DNA of 64,000 nt, taken from contig CDMY01000138.1 of the NCBI GenBank assembly GCA_001179505.1, positions 1-64,000 on the forward strand, in the 5' to 3' direction. Both the position numbers and the translations under genes were made by a program. Source of the stretch: Vitrella brassicaformis (lineage: Eukaryota; Sar; Vitrellaceae). The notes under the pieces were generated by a model, which did not search any database, was not told the origin of the DNA, and worked only from the letters and a program-made list of their open reading frames with translations. Positions 21,464 to 34,042 of the stretch are shown piece after piece. Position 1 is the stretch's first letter. Every line of letters starts with the position of its first letter.

Positions 21464-22676
21464 ATGTCGGCTGCTCTGCTGAAGCTGCTCGGCTGCCTCC
21501 TCCTCCTCGCCGTCACCCTCAGTGAGCACACCGCCCGCAGCACGCCAGACAGAGACAGACAGACAGACACGAGCCGAGGTGCTCTCCTGTGCGCCTACAC
21601 CACCTTCTCCCTCCCCTGTGGCTGCTGACTGTCTTGTGCTCTCAGGTGCGGCTCAGCAGATCATCGTGGACGCCCTGGGCGATGTGGGCACGCAGCACAG
21701 CAAACTGCACGAGTGTCTCTGCTTCTCTCACTCCCTCCCTGTCTGTGTTTTGTGTGGTCCCCTTCCTCGTGTCGTGTGTGTCAGGATGAGCCTACCGAGC
21801 CGCCGAATCGCAAGCTGTCTTGTCCGAAGCAGTCCGCCCTGAAGGTCAAGGCGCCCATCGGCGGCGAGGCGTCCATCAAGCTGAGCGGCCGGGGCCACTT
21901 CGTGCGCGTGTCGCTCGATGCCGTGTCCAACGGCGAGATCAAGGGCGTCAGGACCACCTCCTTCAAGGTCTACGACAAGAACAGCAAAATCTCACAGAAG
22001 CCCCTCGGCGGAGGCAAAGTCACGCTCGGCGAGAGCTTCAAGGGCAAGAAGGTCGTCTTCAAGGTAAGTGGGTGGGACGGGTGGGCACCAGGTGGTGTGG
22101 TGTTGCGCATCGTGTTGTGTGTGTGTGGGCTGGTGTGCTGGCTGTGCTGTGTGTGGTGTGTGCTATGCTGTGATGTCAGCCGTCTGATGCGATCATAGCG
22201 GACGGCACGAGCGACGTGGGCGGCACTCTTTCGCTGAAGTGCCTGCCGGGCTCGTCGGCCATGACCGAGACTAAGAAGCTGACCTTCCAGATCGGCTACG
22301 ACATCGAGGTCAACGGCGCGGTCGTCAACGAGTTTGACGAAGTCTCCTGCATGGCCATCTTCGCCTGCAAGGACCCTGGTACGCACGGCACTGCACGGAG
22401 GGAGGGGAGGAATGGAGGGAGGGAGGAGACCCTCAACGCACTCGCTGTCTGTTCGTGTCATGTGTGCGCGTGTGTGGGTGCAGCAATGATGATCAAGAAG
22501 GCGGGGACGAACAACGCGGGCGCAAAGCAGGGGGGCTTCTTCAAGAAGTTCGGCAAGGTGCGGTGCGCGCACAACTAACCCAACACCATACACACCACAC
22601 CCACCTGTTCTGTGTGTGTGCGCTTGTGTCGTGGGTGTTGTGTCAGAACACCCTGTTGAAGCAGCAGCAAGTTTAG
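21464..22676 (+). CDS. Small secreted protein of unknown family
   Basis: The start MSAALLKLLGCLLLLAVTLS is a textbook signal peptide, continuing after an intron as GAAQQIIVDALGDVGTQ. Further exons give NRKLSCPKQSALKVKAP, SIKLSGRGHFVRVSLDAVS, SFKVYDKNSKISQKPLGGG, GTLSLKCLPGSSAMTETKK, FQIGYDIEVNGAVVNEFDE, SCMAIFACKDP, MIKKAGTNNAGAKQGGFF, and NTLLKQQQV ending in TAG at 22674. It comprises about 230 residues in six or seven exons. The alternating polar/hydrophobic pattern and paired cysteines suggest a beta-rich extracellular domain followed by a basic tail. No known domain is recognised. Confidence 0.72.
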
Positions 22677-24453
22677 AGGGTGGTGGGGGCGGTCGGCTCC
22701 GAAATGTATTCGAACTGGACCGTACGTGACGTGACCGATGGATGGATGGCTGCCTGCCTGCTGGTGTGGTTGGTATGTGGTGCCGCCCATGTGATGTGAT
22801 GGTGGTTTGATGTGGTTGGCGTTTTCTTACTGCACGGCACGCTACACCAGAGCACACGTACGGCGTTCGTTTTGTTAGCCACTCGCACATTGTCTGCAGC
22901 TCCTGTGTTGTATACTCTGCTGGGGATGGGCGTGTGCGTGTTTCTTAACTCGTTTCTTACCTCTGACAGCTGCGTGGCACCATCGCACCATCGCAACAAG
23001 AATGTAAAGCGTCTTGTAGAACGTCTTGTCTACTGTTATGTTGGATGGGTTGTTGTTCGTCTTGTCACTGCACGTGTAGAGCATCGCATCTGTATCTTGC
23101 TGTCTTATGTAGTAGTGTTGTCTCCTGTGTGTTATGCATGGATTCTTCTGTCTCTGTTGGGCTGTAGTTCTACAGCGTCCTGCCTGCCTGTGTATATCTG
23201 TATTTGTTGGCTGATGCCTGCTTATGTACTTGTGTCTTTAATGTGGCTCTGAATGGGGGAGAGCGTGAGAGCTATAGCTAGCTGGCTGTTTGAGAGAAGG
23301 TCTGCATACAGGCACAAGAGACGGCATCTGAGGATGACTGAATGTGAATGTGTTCAAGTTGAATGGGGGAGAGCGTGAGAGCTATAGCTAGCTGGCTGTT
23401 TGAGAGAAGGTCTGCATACAGGCACAAGAGACGGCATCTGAGGATGACTGAATGTGAATGTGTTCAAGTGTGAGTGACGTCGAACCGCCACGCCATGACA
23501 AGCGCATCAGCGCAGTTGTCACCAAAAAATTATCTACTGCGTGTCTTCGTATCGCGTCTTACAATGCCCCCTGCTCCCGTGCCACCACGGCACGTCGCAC
23601 ACGCAGTACACCATCCATTAAAACACAGACGTCACACCATGACAACACAGATGTCCAACATGCATCCGCCCTCAAAAAATCATGACTCAAAACGAGAGTA
23701 CAGGCCATCATCATAGCGCCCCACTCCAGCCCAGACAGAACATCAACCAAGCACCACCGAAGGCACGCTGCCTACCACTCAGCAGCTGGGTTGAACACTG
23801 CACGACCACTACGACTACGACTACACACAAGCGCACCAATCATCTCAATGAGCAATACGGCCAGTGAGAAAGGCAGGCAGGCAGGCAGGCAGGCAGACAG
23901 AGGGGGAGATATACACTCACTCAAGCCTGTCTGCGCGTGCAGCGCAGGCATCAAACAACAAAAGAAACATCAAACAACAAAAGAAACGTCTCCCCCGGTA
24001 TCGGGAGAGAGGAGAGGGAGGCCAAGCCAATCGAGACAGCCATCAGAACGCCACAGAGAGAGGCGATAGAACAACAGCACGCAGGGGCTGAGACGGCACA
24101 CACATCGACGTGCGCACAAGCGGCGCACCGCACCGCACACACGTGGAGGAGAGGAACGTACCAGAAGACACACAGACAGACAGACAGACCTTGACAAAAG
24201 CCGGACAGAGCACCCCACCCACAGAGACGCACAAGAAGGCGGACGAAATGCGACAGAAGTAGATCCCCCACAGACAGACAGAGAGACCGAAAGACAGAGA
24301 GAGAGAGAGAGACCCAAACTCACACACATTTGTAAACCACACACTTACTCTCGCGAGTACGAGAGAGGTGAACCACGCATATAAGTAAGTATAAAACCCA
24401 TGCATTGCATTGCGTTGCATTGGTGTCCGTCCGCCCACAGACTGTCTATCTAT
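22677..24453. other. Intergenic between convergent genes, with tandem repeat
   Basis: Upstream half is T-rich with no coding signal. It includes the 110-bp duplication listed separately and a (GGCA)n tract at about 23872-23896. The 24180-24315 stretch holds (ACAG)n and (GAGA)n repeats. Open frames are repeat-derived. Confidence 0.45.
23250..23469. repeat. Two identical 110-bp tandem repeats
   Basis: The sequence starting TGAATGGGGGAGAGCG at 23250 recurs at 23360 with period 110, and I see no mismatch between copies. Each copy contains the palindromic AGCTATAGCT and a TAGCTAGCTGGCTG stretch. Confidence 0.9.
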
Positions 24454-27400
24454 CTACAGGCCTTTTCTTCGATGCAGACGGCGCCACTGGTTGACAAAAA
24501 GGAAAAGAATATTGGCCGCCGAGAGCACGATCGCCGCCAGACTGATCTCAGGCACGTGATGCGCCCAGATACCCTCACCGCTGTCAGCGAGAAACACCGT
24601 CAGAAGCTGATTGACCCACACAACCATCCCAGGGCACACTGAGGTGGATTCAATAGGTACGCGCTATGCCACCATCTGACCTGAATGGCGAGCATCGGGC
24701 CTGTGCCGACAAGGGAGAAAGGCTCCGCCCTCTGAAGGCGTCACATGAGACAACGTGGTGTCCATGACATGTTGCAGTGTGGTCGATGTCAGTGTGCTTC
24801 TTGTGTTGGTGGTGTCGCTGGGTACCTCAAAGTCATCACTTGGCAGTGGGATGGCGAAGAAGGGCAGGCTCCACAGGTGAGACCAGCAAAGATTCAGGAC
24901 ACTAATGATCACACCCACAGTCAGCACACGCATACACACAGTGGTATCTCTCTTCCTTGGTGCTCGGCACACCTGATGCTGAAGAATGAACCTGCAATGA
25001 CAGACAAGGAGGCACATACCATCAGCGTGAAACTCGCCAACGAATCCCCCCCGCCCCGTCCTGCCCTGCCTCGACTTCCGTCCTTGTCTCCTTTTTTCTC
25101 TCTGAGTGGCTGGCTCACCGAAGAGCACGAAGACCAGACCATATCCCTGACCGCCGTAGGGGCCCATCCCCTCCACCGACAAACTCTGCAGGTGGTGCTC
25201 GAAGTGGGTCTCTGGCACGCTGGACTTGCCGAGGCTCCCCGCCGCGCTCATGCTGGTGGTCGGGACGTTGGTGGTTGGCGTGGAAGGCGGGATGTTGTCG
25301 TTGCTTGACAGCTTGAATGAATCAGCGTTGCTGGGCAGCGACGACAACATCCTGCCGGCCTTGTCGGTCTTGCTCGGGGTGTCGGGGACGGAGAGCATGA
25401 CGGGGGCTGTCGTCATCTGCTTCGGGGGCTGAGGAAGGACGGCCATCCTGTCCCCTTGCTGCTCAGCTCGGGAAAAGTCGCCGTCCTCTGCTATCGGTGC
25501 TGGTCTGCCCTCCTGCTGATCCTGCGCGGGGGTGACGCCAGAGGGCCAGACGGTGTCATCCGACAGCATGCTCATGGCGAAAGATGGACAGTATGACAGG
25601 TAGCTGGCGTTGCTCCGGCCGCTCTCAGTGGCCACTGGGATTGCAGAGTGCTCCGGGCCGTGGGCAACCATATATTCCGCGTCACGAGATGGGAATTCGA
25701 GCAGCTCCTCCACTGGGATGGTAGTCACGGACCCACTGCTATTGCAGGGATCATCAGGCCCCAGGGGAAAAGCAGTGCCGTGGAACGTCACCGAGCGACG
25801 GGGCTTGTTGTCCACGATTGCCGTGTCAAAACTCGACATCTCTTTCAGGGCCGATCGACGCGAGGGGGCTGGGCGTTGAAGAAAGAAACTGCGGTAGAAG
25901 GGGTCAGCTTTCACCTGAAGGTGTGGGGAGCACGCCAGTGAGAGGGCAAAGTGATCGGTATGCCTGACTCGTAACCTCACCCATTGAATGTTCCTCCACA
26001 CCATAAAGCACTGGACACAGCAAGAAATCAACACAGGACGTCACAAAACACGGACACAATCGTTGCAGAGGATAGATACCTCATTGAACACAATCATGAG
26101 AAGCAGGTGTGCAACTCCACACCAAAAAAGAAGGCCGGTGTCGCTGCCAGCGAAGAGAAAGCCGACAAACACCACGTGCACCAAGGCACCCAGTGCGGCC
26201 AACACGGCCGCCATCACGCGCCTGGTACAAAGGATGACACACACATACAAAAGATGACAGCTCGGATCGGCCCCTTCGGCTTCGTCTTTTTGTACCATAT
26301 AACTGTCGTCCCGTTTCGCTTGCGGCTTTGGTACGCGGCCGCGGCGGTGAATAAAACGGCCAGCACCACGATGAACAGCGCAATGAAGGGCGAGGCCGAG
26401 ATGTCAAAGGGGCACGGCTTGCCGTATGCCTGCGCTGTGTTTGGGACGCTCAAGACCAGGAGCGACAGAGACGTGAACCTACAGCATGACAAGAAATCAG
26501 ACACATGCAACCGAACATGCAGGGGTGTCGTCTCACCGAGAGCGGTAGTGGTCGAGGTCGCAGCGAAAGCCCTGGGGTCATTCATGTACACATGTTGGGT
26601 GGAAATCCGATCGTGAGGGTACCTGCTCGATCAGATCCTCAGGGCAGTAGCGGGGACCAGATATAGCAATGGGCTGCACATTGCATGATGTCAGACTTGA
26701 AAATAAATGGATTGGCGGCATCCTGTGGGTGCGTGCACGCGGCTTACCTCGACCTGGTCCAATACCCACTTGGTCACGTTGGCATGCAGAACACATCTTC
26801 GGGGTAAAGCGACAAATGCCTCACAGTCTGGATTTCTCAAGCACTGGCAGGAGAGAGGGAGAGAGAAGTGAAAGGAAAAGGCGTCGGGAATCGATGGACA
26901 TGTAGACATGGCTTACGTGTCTGCAGGAAGGAACAGAAGCGAGAAGCAAGAAGAGTTCAAACTTAGTGCGAAAGCGTTGCGCGCCTACCCATGGCACTCC
27001 TCGACAGATGAAGCGCTGCATCATCGATGGACACGGACAGAAGACGCATCCTAAGCCATTACGCGCTCATGAATATCTCTGCCGTTCGCCACTTACAAGG
27101 GCAAGTCGCGCACAATTGCCGAAGCATTCGGAGATGGCTCAACGCCAATCGTGTAACTGTTACAAACCCAGGCAAAAAGAGTTGAATGCTTCTCCACAAG
27201 ACGATAATGCACTCACCACCCGCAATGCGCTGGGGGATCTCGAAGCTCGCTCGACCTTATTGCGTAGGGTTTTGTCACTTGCAGCGATGGCGGCAGCCCT
27301 GTGCCACACAGAACTCAGAGCGTCATTGACAGTTTCGGTCAAATATTCGATTCCCCACTTGCCTAGGTCGCCTCTGTGAAAGTTCCTCTCCTCTTTACTT

Positions 27401-29087
27401 CCTCTCCTCCCAAACGCTGTCAACGAGACGCCAAGAGTAATACAATGCGGGAGCGCACGACTCTTGTTGGTGCGGTGCCGAATCTGTGTGTGGAACTTAC
27501 CACGCGCCTCTGGGTCAGTCGGGAGACCTGAGATTAAGCCAGCCATGACGGATGGACGGATGGATCACAGTCATGCTCGAGTGCTCTGACCATAATATAG
27601 ACGGGGATCAGCGGGCTCCATGTTGTGGCCGTCCTCGTGAAAAGGCGGCAAGTAAGGCTGCGGGACAGTAGCGTTGCCAGCCCCACAATCTCTGTCCTCT
27701 ATGTTGCCCGCTATTGCTCCAGGAAAGCACACTCGGGCTCTGTCAGTGTTGCGAAGGAAACACGCTGACAAACATGACAGCAGAGAAAATCGGCGAGCGG
27801 GATTTTCCCTTTTCTCTCGTGTCCTCTCGATTACCGCCTTCGACGATTTTCCCGTCGCGCGGCCATCTCTCGTACCAACTGAACTGAGTGCATATGGGCT
27901 GACCAAACGTACGCAGAATGCCCATGCAAATGTCATCTTTTGGCATCTTTCCCGTTTCCCTCGTACTGCTTGATGACATCGTTCGTGACATTCTGCGACA
28001 ACGACCATCCACAGACAGAGCCGAAGGACATCGGTGGCTCTAGTGTTCATCTTGTGCGTGGCCTTACCTTCGTAGGAGAGGACACTGCCCTGCTCGAATC
28101 CTGACCTGTGTGAGTGAGTCAGTGAGCGAGTGAGTGAGTGAGAGAGAGCACACCAGCAGTGAGGCCAGTGGGTCTCTCATGCGCCATACCGGTCTCCTTG
28201 GTACCAAAGAGTTGCCACATTCCTCTCGAAACAACCAGAGGGAACGCCACCTCCAGGACAACAATATACAAAGACAGAAAACATAGTCGATACGCAAGAA
28301 CGATCAATACGTCAATTCTGCTTGCGTGCCCGCCTCACCCACCTCTGTCGCAATCCAGAGACTGCTTTGCTCCACTGATGACGACAAACACACACATACA
28401 ACTCTCTTTACTGGCGTCCATTGATCAGCCGATGCACGCCTCTTCCACCTGACGATTATCTTGCCCGCGGTGTCGACGCCCGACTCAACTTCTCGCTTGG
28501 GCCGCCTCCCCTCGTCGCTGCTCTTCATGAGGCAGCCTCGTGGCGACCCCTCTTGGATCCACGTCCAAGCGTTGCAACGAGTATCATGGATACACGCGCG
28601 CGCACAGTCATAGGGTCTTGATACCATATGGGGCTGGCGGTATCAACAAGACAAGCTATGAAGCAAGCTATTCGTCGAACAGCCTCTTGTTGAGTGTGTG
28701 CTCTCTCACCTGTCCCATGAGCATCTCAATGTCGTGACCTTCGTACCTGCGAGCAACACAGATGTAGGGTCATACTGTCGGCCCTTCATTTGTCAGTCGC
28801 CTGTGAACAGGACTTACACAACGTCCCACTGCAACACACACAGACCCACAGCAATCAGATGTCTGGGAGCCACTTCTCACTCTCACCTCGTAGCAGGAGA
28901 AACCTCCAGGCAAAGCATCCCTGACCCAACAAAAGCAAAATTCCACACACATCAAGGTGCATGTGTGTTTCAATTCCCACCTGTCGGCTTCATGTGGAAG
29001 CAGCGCACGAATTTCTTTCGGAACGCTGACGGTATCTGCATGAACGGCCGTGATGCAAGCGGCGAGGGCCACAGCAAGGAACTGCAT
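24454..29087 (-). CDS. PAN/Apple-domain multi-pass membrane protein
   Basis: Starts with a signal peptide (MQFLAVALAACITAVHAD). Small exons then give DALPGGFSCYEWDVVYEG, HDIEMLMGQ and DCARACIHDTRCNAWTWIQ...RGCLMKS, a typical PAN/Apple module (Cys-x3-Cys, Cys-NAWTW, final Cys-x-x-Lys). Later exons hold further Cys-rich PAN-like pieces (GFEQGSVLSYEG; DDICMGILRTFGQPIC; CLRNPDCEAFV...CVLHANVTKWVL). The C-terminal half has hydrophobic segments (PFIALFIVVLAVLFTAAA; VMAAVLAALGALVHVVFVG; LLFWCGVAHLLLMIVF; GVIISVLNLCWSHLWSLPF; ISLAAIVLSAANILFLF) around a long Ser/Thr/Pro-rich loop. Up to seven helices are possible. It ends LHRRKGL, TAG at complement 24454. Extracellular adhesion or sensing at the cell surface is a reasonable inference; no close family is recognised. 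Some exon joins are uncertain. Confidence 0.65.
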
Positions 29088-29300
29088 CACTCTCCCCCTC
29101 TCCAAGAAGTCGCCGAAACCCCACACAGCTGTGACGCCTCTGGTCATCAGATGTTCAGAGGCGTGCTGATCTTCAGATCTGCACACACAGGTGTTCAGAT
29201 CAGAACACACAAGAGCACAGCAGTGCATCCTCTCGAATCTCTCTTACCCCCATCTCATCCGTGCCTCAGACGGTTGAAAACGTTCTACGCTCTCATCCCT

Positions 29301-29350
29301 AGCCCAGGACTGCCTAGCTCGCATCAGCCCAGGACTGCCTAGCTCGCATC
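29301..29350. repeat. 25-bp tandem duplication
   Basis: The unit AGCCCAGGACTGCCTAGCTC plus GCATC occurs twice in direct succession. Confidence 0.85.
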
Positions 29351-29607
29351 AGATCTGCGATGCAGCCGTCCTGCGATGCAAAGACAGGCGACAGGGAGAG
29401 CTCTCTTTGTCTACGTGTCTTTCGCATACATTCTGTCTACCCTCAGACTCAGACCGCTTGCCTGCTTTGGTTTTTCAAACATCTGTCGGCACTTGCAGTG
29501 CAATAGCATCTGTGCGTCACTCACTGTATTCCCCGCCTATAGTGCTTTCTCACACCGACATTACGTTGAGGGAGACTTGAGTTGTTTTCCATCCTCCTCT
29601 GACGACC

Positions 29608-30231
29608 ATGAAGATCGTGCTATGTGCGCTGACCCTCCCGCCACATCCGATGCGGTAGCAGCAGCAGCATGCCACCAACACGACAGTAGGCAACGTCCAT
29701 CACCCAGCCAGCAACAATTGAGCGATTCGGTCAGCCTGCAGCCGTCTCTGTGTGTGCGTGTTCAGGCGCTTCGCGGATCTGTGAATGCCTCGACGGACGC
29801 CATCGATATGGACCCCAGCGGTGAGAGTCTCCCAGGCAGAAGAAGCCAGCAAGACAGATTGACTCTGCAGAGACGGCGCTCACGTGTGTGCCTGCCTGCC
29901 TGCCTGCCTGCCTGCAGCTGCCGATGAGAGTGAAGCTGAGAGACGTCAGCTGCAGAACCCGTGTGGCTTTGGTGCGTGTGCCTGCGCTGGCCAACGAAAC
30001 CAATACGGCCAGGGTGGTACGTGTGCCATATGGGAGGCGGGCCTTGTGCCCCTGTTGCGACTGACGTATACGCCCTGGTGCTACGTCAGTCGCAACTGCC
30101 CCTACGCACGCAATAGCAGGGAGAGGCCTGACCTGGCCTGGCTGATGCCCTGCTGTAATGGCGGTCAAGTCATCCGAACATCCCCCACGCATACAGAGCC
30201 GAACCAGAGCGGCGGAGGTGGCCGCGTGTGA
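29608..30231 (+). CDS. Possible small secreted Cys-rich protein
   Basis: A short exon MKIVLCALTLPPHPMR may begin a signal peptide. Plausible later exons are ALRGSVNASTDAIDMDPS (after the CAG at 29764) and AADESEAERRQLQNPCGFG, followed by a Cys-rich stretch (GGTCAIWEAG; TPWCYVSRNCPYARN; LMPCCNGG) ending in TGA at 30229. Splice sites flank these pieces, but the phases of the first join do not resolve. No family is recognised. It may be a short effector-like extracellular protein or a chance open frame. Confidence 0.3.
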
Positions 30232-30986
30232 GGGCCGTCGCCGAGAGGCGGGTTGGGTTGGGCCGGGTGGTGTGCTTTCTGGATGTCTGTATTCGCCCGT
30301 GTGTTGCTTTTGCATGGTTCGCCTGTCTGATGGGCGTTGGTCGATCGAAGCTGTGTTGCTGTGTTCAAAAAGCGTTAACTGACTGGTGAATGATATAGTG
30401 TCTAAGTGTCTGGTGAATGATATATAGATTCGGGCGTAGTGCAGTGTAATGTAGCCTAGTCTTGCTGTGTCGTTCTCCCTGCTTGTGGGTGCGTGGGTGG
30501 GTATGCAATCCATCATGCAGGCGTGTATGTGCCAGTCGATCGTCTTCATACTGACAGTGCTTCGATGCATGAGTGAATCAGTGGGTGCGTTTTCACTCTG
30601 CGGCAGCCAGGTCAGATTTTATAAGATGTGTACAATTAGTGCACATGAATGTGTTGTGAGACTGTGCGTCGGTTGTGGTTCTGTGAGCGGCGTGTGATAT
30701 GCCGTGTAGGCAGACGAAGGAAAAACTGTGTACCGGGTGACTGGTCCATTGCAGCAGGTGGCTAGGTAGGCAGTAATTCGTCGATTTAATAACTTAGTAG
30801 ATGCATGAAACGGGCGACGAAGTTCGTCTAAGCATCAGTTCGTATCAAGCAAATGAAGCGAAACAATACATGCAGAAACATATGGACAGCGCTCGTTGAC
30901 TGCGAAAATAGATGTCGCACACTGCAAACAAGCGCGAGACATGCAACATGACACGCACATGTAGAACCCAGGTCCAGCCAGCCACC
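30232..30986. other. Intergenic, AT-richer than surroundings
   Basis: It contains a short imperfect repeat at 30384-30427 (TGGTGAATGATATA twice) and no coding signal. Confidence 0.4.
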
Positions 30987-31253
30987 TTACAGCCCCGCAG
31001 CGGGGCTGGTGTGTGGCCTGTATGGCCCGCGGCTGACGAAGTCCTCCGAAAACGCGCTGGCCCTCCGTGGCCCTCTGGCGGCCGCCGCGCGCTGCGCACG
31101 ACTCGCCACTTGAAACGCGTTGTGCTTCATCAGCTCGACGGACAGGAGCTGGCTCCAGTGGTTGACGATGCTCTCTCGGAAAGCTGTGTCCTCCTCCATG
31201 GGAATGGATGTGGGGCGAGGCTTTCGTTCGGCGAGCATCTTGAGAAAATCCAT
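30987..31253 (-). CDS. Hypothetical 88-residue protein
   Basis: A single-exon frame starting MDFLKMLAERKPRPTSIPME reads as a natural small protein: an acidic/helical N-terminal half (FRESIVNHWSQLLSVELMK) then a basic Ala/Arg-rich tail (RAQRAAAARGPRRASAF) ending TSPAAGL. There is no recognisable domain or signal peptide. The opposite strand is open too, so coding status is only weakly supported. Confidence 0.35.
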   Translation of the reverse strand: MDFLKMLAERKPRPTSIPMEEDTAFRESIVNHWSQLLSVELMKHNAFQVASRAQRAAAARGPRRASAFSEDFVSRGPYRPHTSPAAGL

Positions 31254-31906
31254 GGTCTTGATAAATACTTGGTTGGTACACGATTTAACTGATCTGTATG
31301 GGATGGAATGTTGGGAACATTTAAAAGTGACAGTGTCACAGCGTCTGTATATGCGTTTAATACGGTTGTGGTCATGTTACGCCCATAACAAAGTATTACT
31401 CACCTGGCCGTCTGAGAATTGGCACCCAGCTGAACCCCTACGGCGACAACCTTCTCTGGCGGCGCGACCTGCTGTGCGAGGAGTGGCGGCGCACAGCAGC
31501 TGTCAGGCTGGTCAAAAGGCTGTCATTGTGCCTTCAAGACTGTCAGGCTGCATGAGAAGGCCAGCCTGTCAGAAGCAAGTTGGCTGCTTGGTCAAGAAGC
31601 TGTCTTTTTGGATGAATGATCTGTCCTTTTGCAATGGAGATGTCTGCTGGTGTCGTTGCGCAGTGCAGACTGCGCAGCTGCGTGGCCACTGGCTGCGTGG
31701 TGAAGCGAGAAGGCTGTGAGCATCAGGAACGCAAGAAATCCCGGCAGTTTTCGTGCTTAATCGAAGTTCGATTCCAGCTTTGTGCTGTTCGACAGTCCCG
31801 ATGTGCTGTTCAGCGGCCTACTGGTCCGCGGCCCGAGATTTAATCCGACTCGGGGGGATCCGATTCGGCACAGTGCCCCCAGGGGCGCCCCCATCCCCGA
31901 CGAAAA

Positions 31907-33961
31907 ATGTTCACCTCCACGGCGCCCTCTACGAAGCCTGTTTCGGCCTCGCGAAAGCGCTCACCCCTCGCGGACAGCAAGAGTACTCCCTTCCTCTCAT
32001 CCGTCACTGGCGAGCAGACTAAAGGATTGAGCCATGCAAGGACGTCGTATCACACGCTCTTCACGTCTCTGGAGGAGGAAGATTTGGATCCAGGTACTGC
32101 ATATGACGATAAGCTGCAAGATGACTTATGCCTGTGCAGGTCCAGGCAGCTATGTAATGCCAAGCTCATTCGGGAGTCAAGTACTCAGCAGCAGAAGCAA
32201 TGCTCCCTCCCCTCCCATCCTTGAGAGGTACATCTCTTAAGGTCCTGTGTGGCTTCACAGCTTTTTGATCATCAGAAATATAAATAGTTGGAGTCGAGTC
32301 ATCATTACAAGAAATCATCTTTCGGTGAGCCAGTAGATGGTTCCCTTGCAGGGCTGCGATACTGGATTGTTCTCACACTTTCAGGACTTGAGGTGCAGAG
32401 ACACGCCGGGCGCAGGTAAGAGCACGTCTGGTCTGATCAGCGGCCTTCAGATTGATACCTACAGGTAGCTACATTCCACAGTATCCAGCTGAAAAGTCGG
32501 AACGAGGCCTCATCCGATTCGGTGCCATCCATGTCTGGGAAGCCCAAACAGTAAACTCGATGGCTTTTGCGTGTTTTCATGCAGGGAAGGCGAGACGTCC
32601 GCCACTCAGCATGCCGACCGATGGGTGAGACAAAGGCCCTCCGCAAGGAACGGCGGGCATGGATCGTGCCCTGTTTCGTTTGTGGACGTCGTTTTCAGCC
32701 CCAGCAAGATGTACAATGTGTCCGCTGCGGCGCTGAAATTCCCGTGCTGGACGACATGTCGATTTGGAGCAGAGAAAAGGTGAGGGACATTTTTTCCTTG
32801 AGGGGAACCAGCTCGGTGTTCTCGTGTATATCTGTCTCTGCTTCGCTATTCAGGTTTGAGTCCCTGGCGCGCGAAAGACAAGCCAAGAGTGGGAATGTCG
32901 GACCAGGTAGCTTGCCCTTCACAGGGATCATGACGCACACGAGATACAAGCCATGTCTTTTTCTTCCCTTTCTCGTTTTCGTCCAGGCCACTATGATATT
33001 TCTAAGTCATCCTTCGAAGATCGGCTAGCCAAGTCATTTGGCGTGGGACGACAGGCTTATGAGAAGGTTGTCACACCGGGCATGGATAAGGCATTTAAGG
33101 GCTCATTCGGAGCAGGTGTGCACACGTTCCAATGCAAGAAAGCAAACACGAAGCAAACACGGCTGTAAACAATGCTGCCCTTTCAGGCCCCGGCCCTCCT
33201 ATATATATTACGCCTGATCCGAACTCTATTCGAGTGTCGTTCACCAAGGCGCCCAAGCTGCGCAGTGGCGGTTTTGATGCTTCTCCTGGCCCTGGTGCAT
33301 ACTCATCTGATATCACGGTAAGAGGAGTCTTTTCCCTCCACGGATGCCTTATGTTTGTGTTTTTGTTGTCTCCGACAGCAGTCAGTGAGTTCGCTGTACA
33401 GGTGAGTCTGCCTTGTCTCTCGAAAGCTTGAAAAACAATCTGGTCGTTGCTGGGGATAACAGGAATTCGCCTGTCTGTTCTTTTGGCCCACCGCCTTCTC
33501 GAGCACGACTCAACCTGAGAAAAATGACACAGTTTGAGAACTCGGTGGGCTGTAGAGAGCAGCATGATTGCACACGAGTGCGTGTGTGCGTGTGTATGTG
33601 TGTGTGTGTTAGGTATGGGGGTTGTCGTAGTCCAGCATACAGCTGGGGACGCAGATTTGTCTGGCTTCTTCCTGGACAGAGAGAAACTTGGCAGACTTAT
33701 TTGCATTCATCGCGTGTGATTTCAATATCTGCCTCTTCCTAGCTGCTTACCAAACAAAGAAAAAGAATTATATACAGCCTACACGGACGAGACACGCCGT
33801 CTTGTTGGTGGACCATGTAATGCAGCCGCGTCTTCGCGAGACAAAAGGCAAGCTTCCCACTGTAAGTTCCCAGGTGCACGTCAAAATTTCATGTCAGACC
33901 TGGTCCTCTCCATGCAGTGGAAATCGAAACTGTAGAGGAAGTACCCAACGCAATCACATGA
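31907..33961 (+). CDS. STPGR/SHIPPO-repeat protein (cilium/flagellum-type)
   Basis: From MFTSTAPSTKPVSASRKRS the exons carry repeated Pro-Gly-Pro-Gly-x-Tyr motifs: DPGPGSYVMPSSFG (joined across the first intron), DTPGAGSYIPQYP, SPSKMYNVSAA, NVGPGHYDISKSSF, AGPGPPIYITPDP and SPGPGAYSSDI. Between them are short basic Ser-rich segments such as FGAEKRFESLARER and KSFGVGRQAYEKV. This is the STPGR pattern of ODF3/CIMAP and related proteins, which line doublet microtubules or flagellar fibres. The last exons read YTDETRRLVGGPCNAAASSR and HLEIETVEEVPNAIT, ending in TGA at 33959. The join between the first and second repeat exons (near 32226-32390) is not resolved in phase. Confidence 0.72.
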
Positions 33962-34042
33962 GCCCCAGGGTTGCATTTGACTGGACAATTTCCGCTTAGC
34001 CTTCTGAGTGTTTCATCACTGATTCGATTCTCACTTGCAAAG

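Noticed and set aside
23870-24320. Possible CRISPR-like array from spaced GACAGACAGACAG units
   Set aside because: The units are simple tetranucleotide microsatellites of varying length without spacers; they occur in introns throughout the window.
31440-31760. Plus-strand frame rich in CTGTCAGGCTG repeats as a gene
   Set aside because: It is low-complexity with no splice link to the STPGR gene, whose first ATG at 31907 gives a good start.
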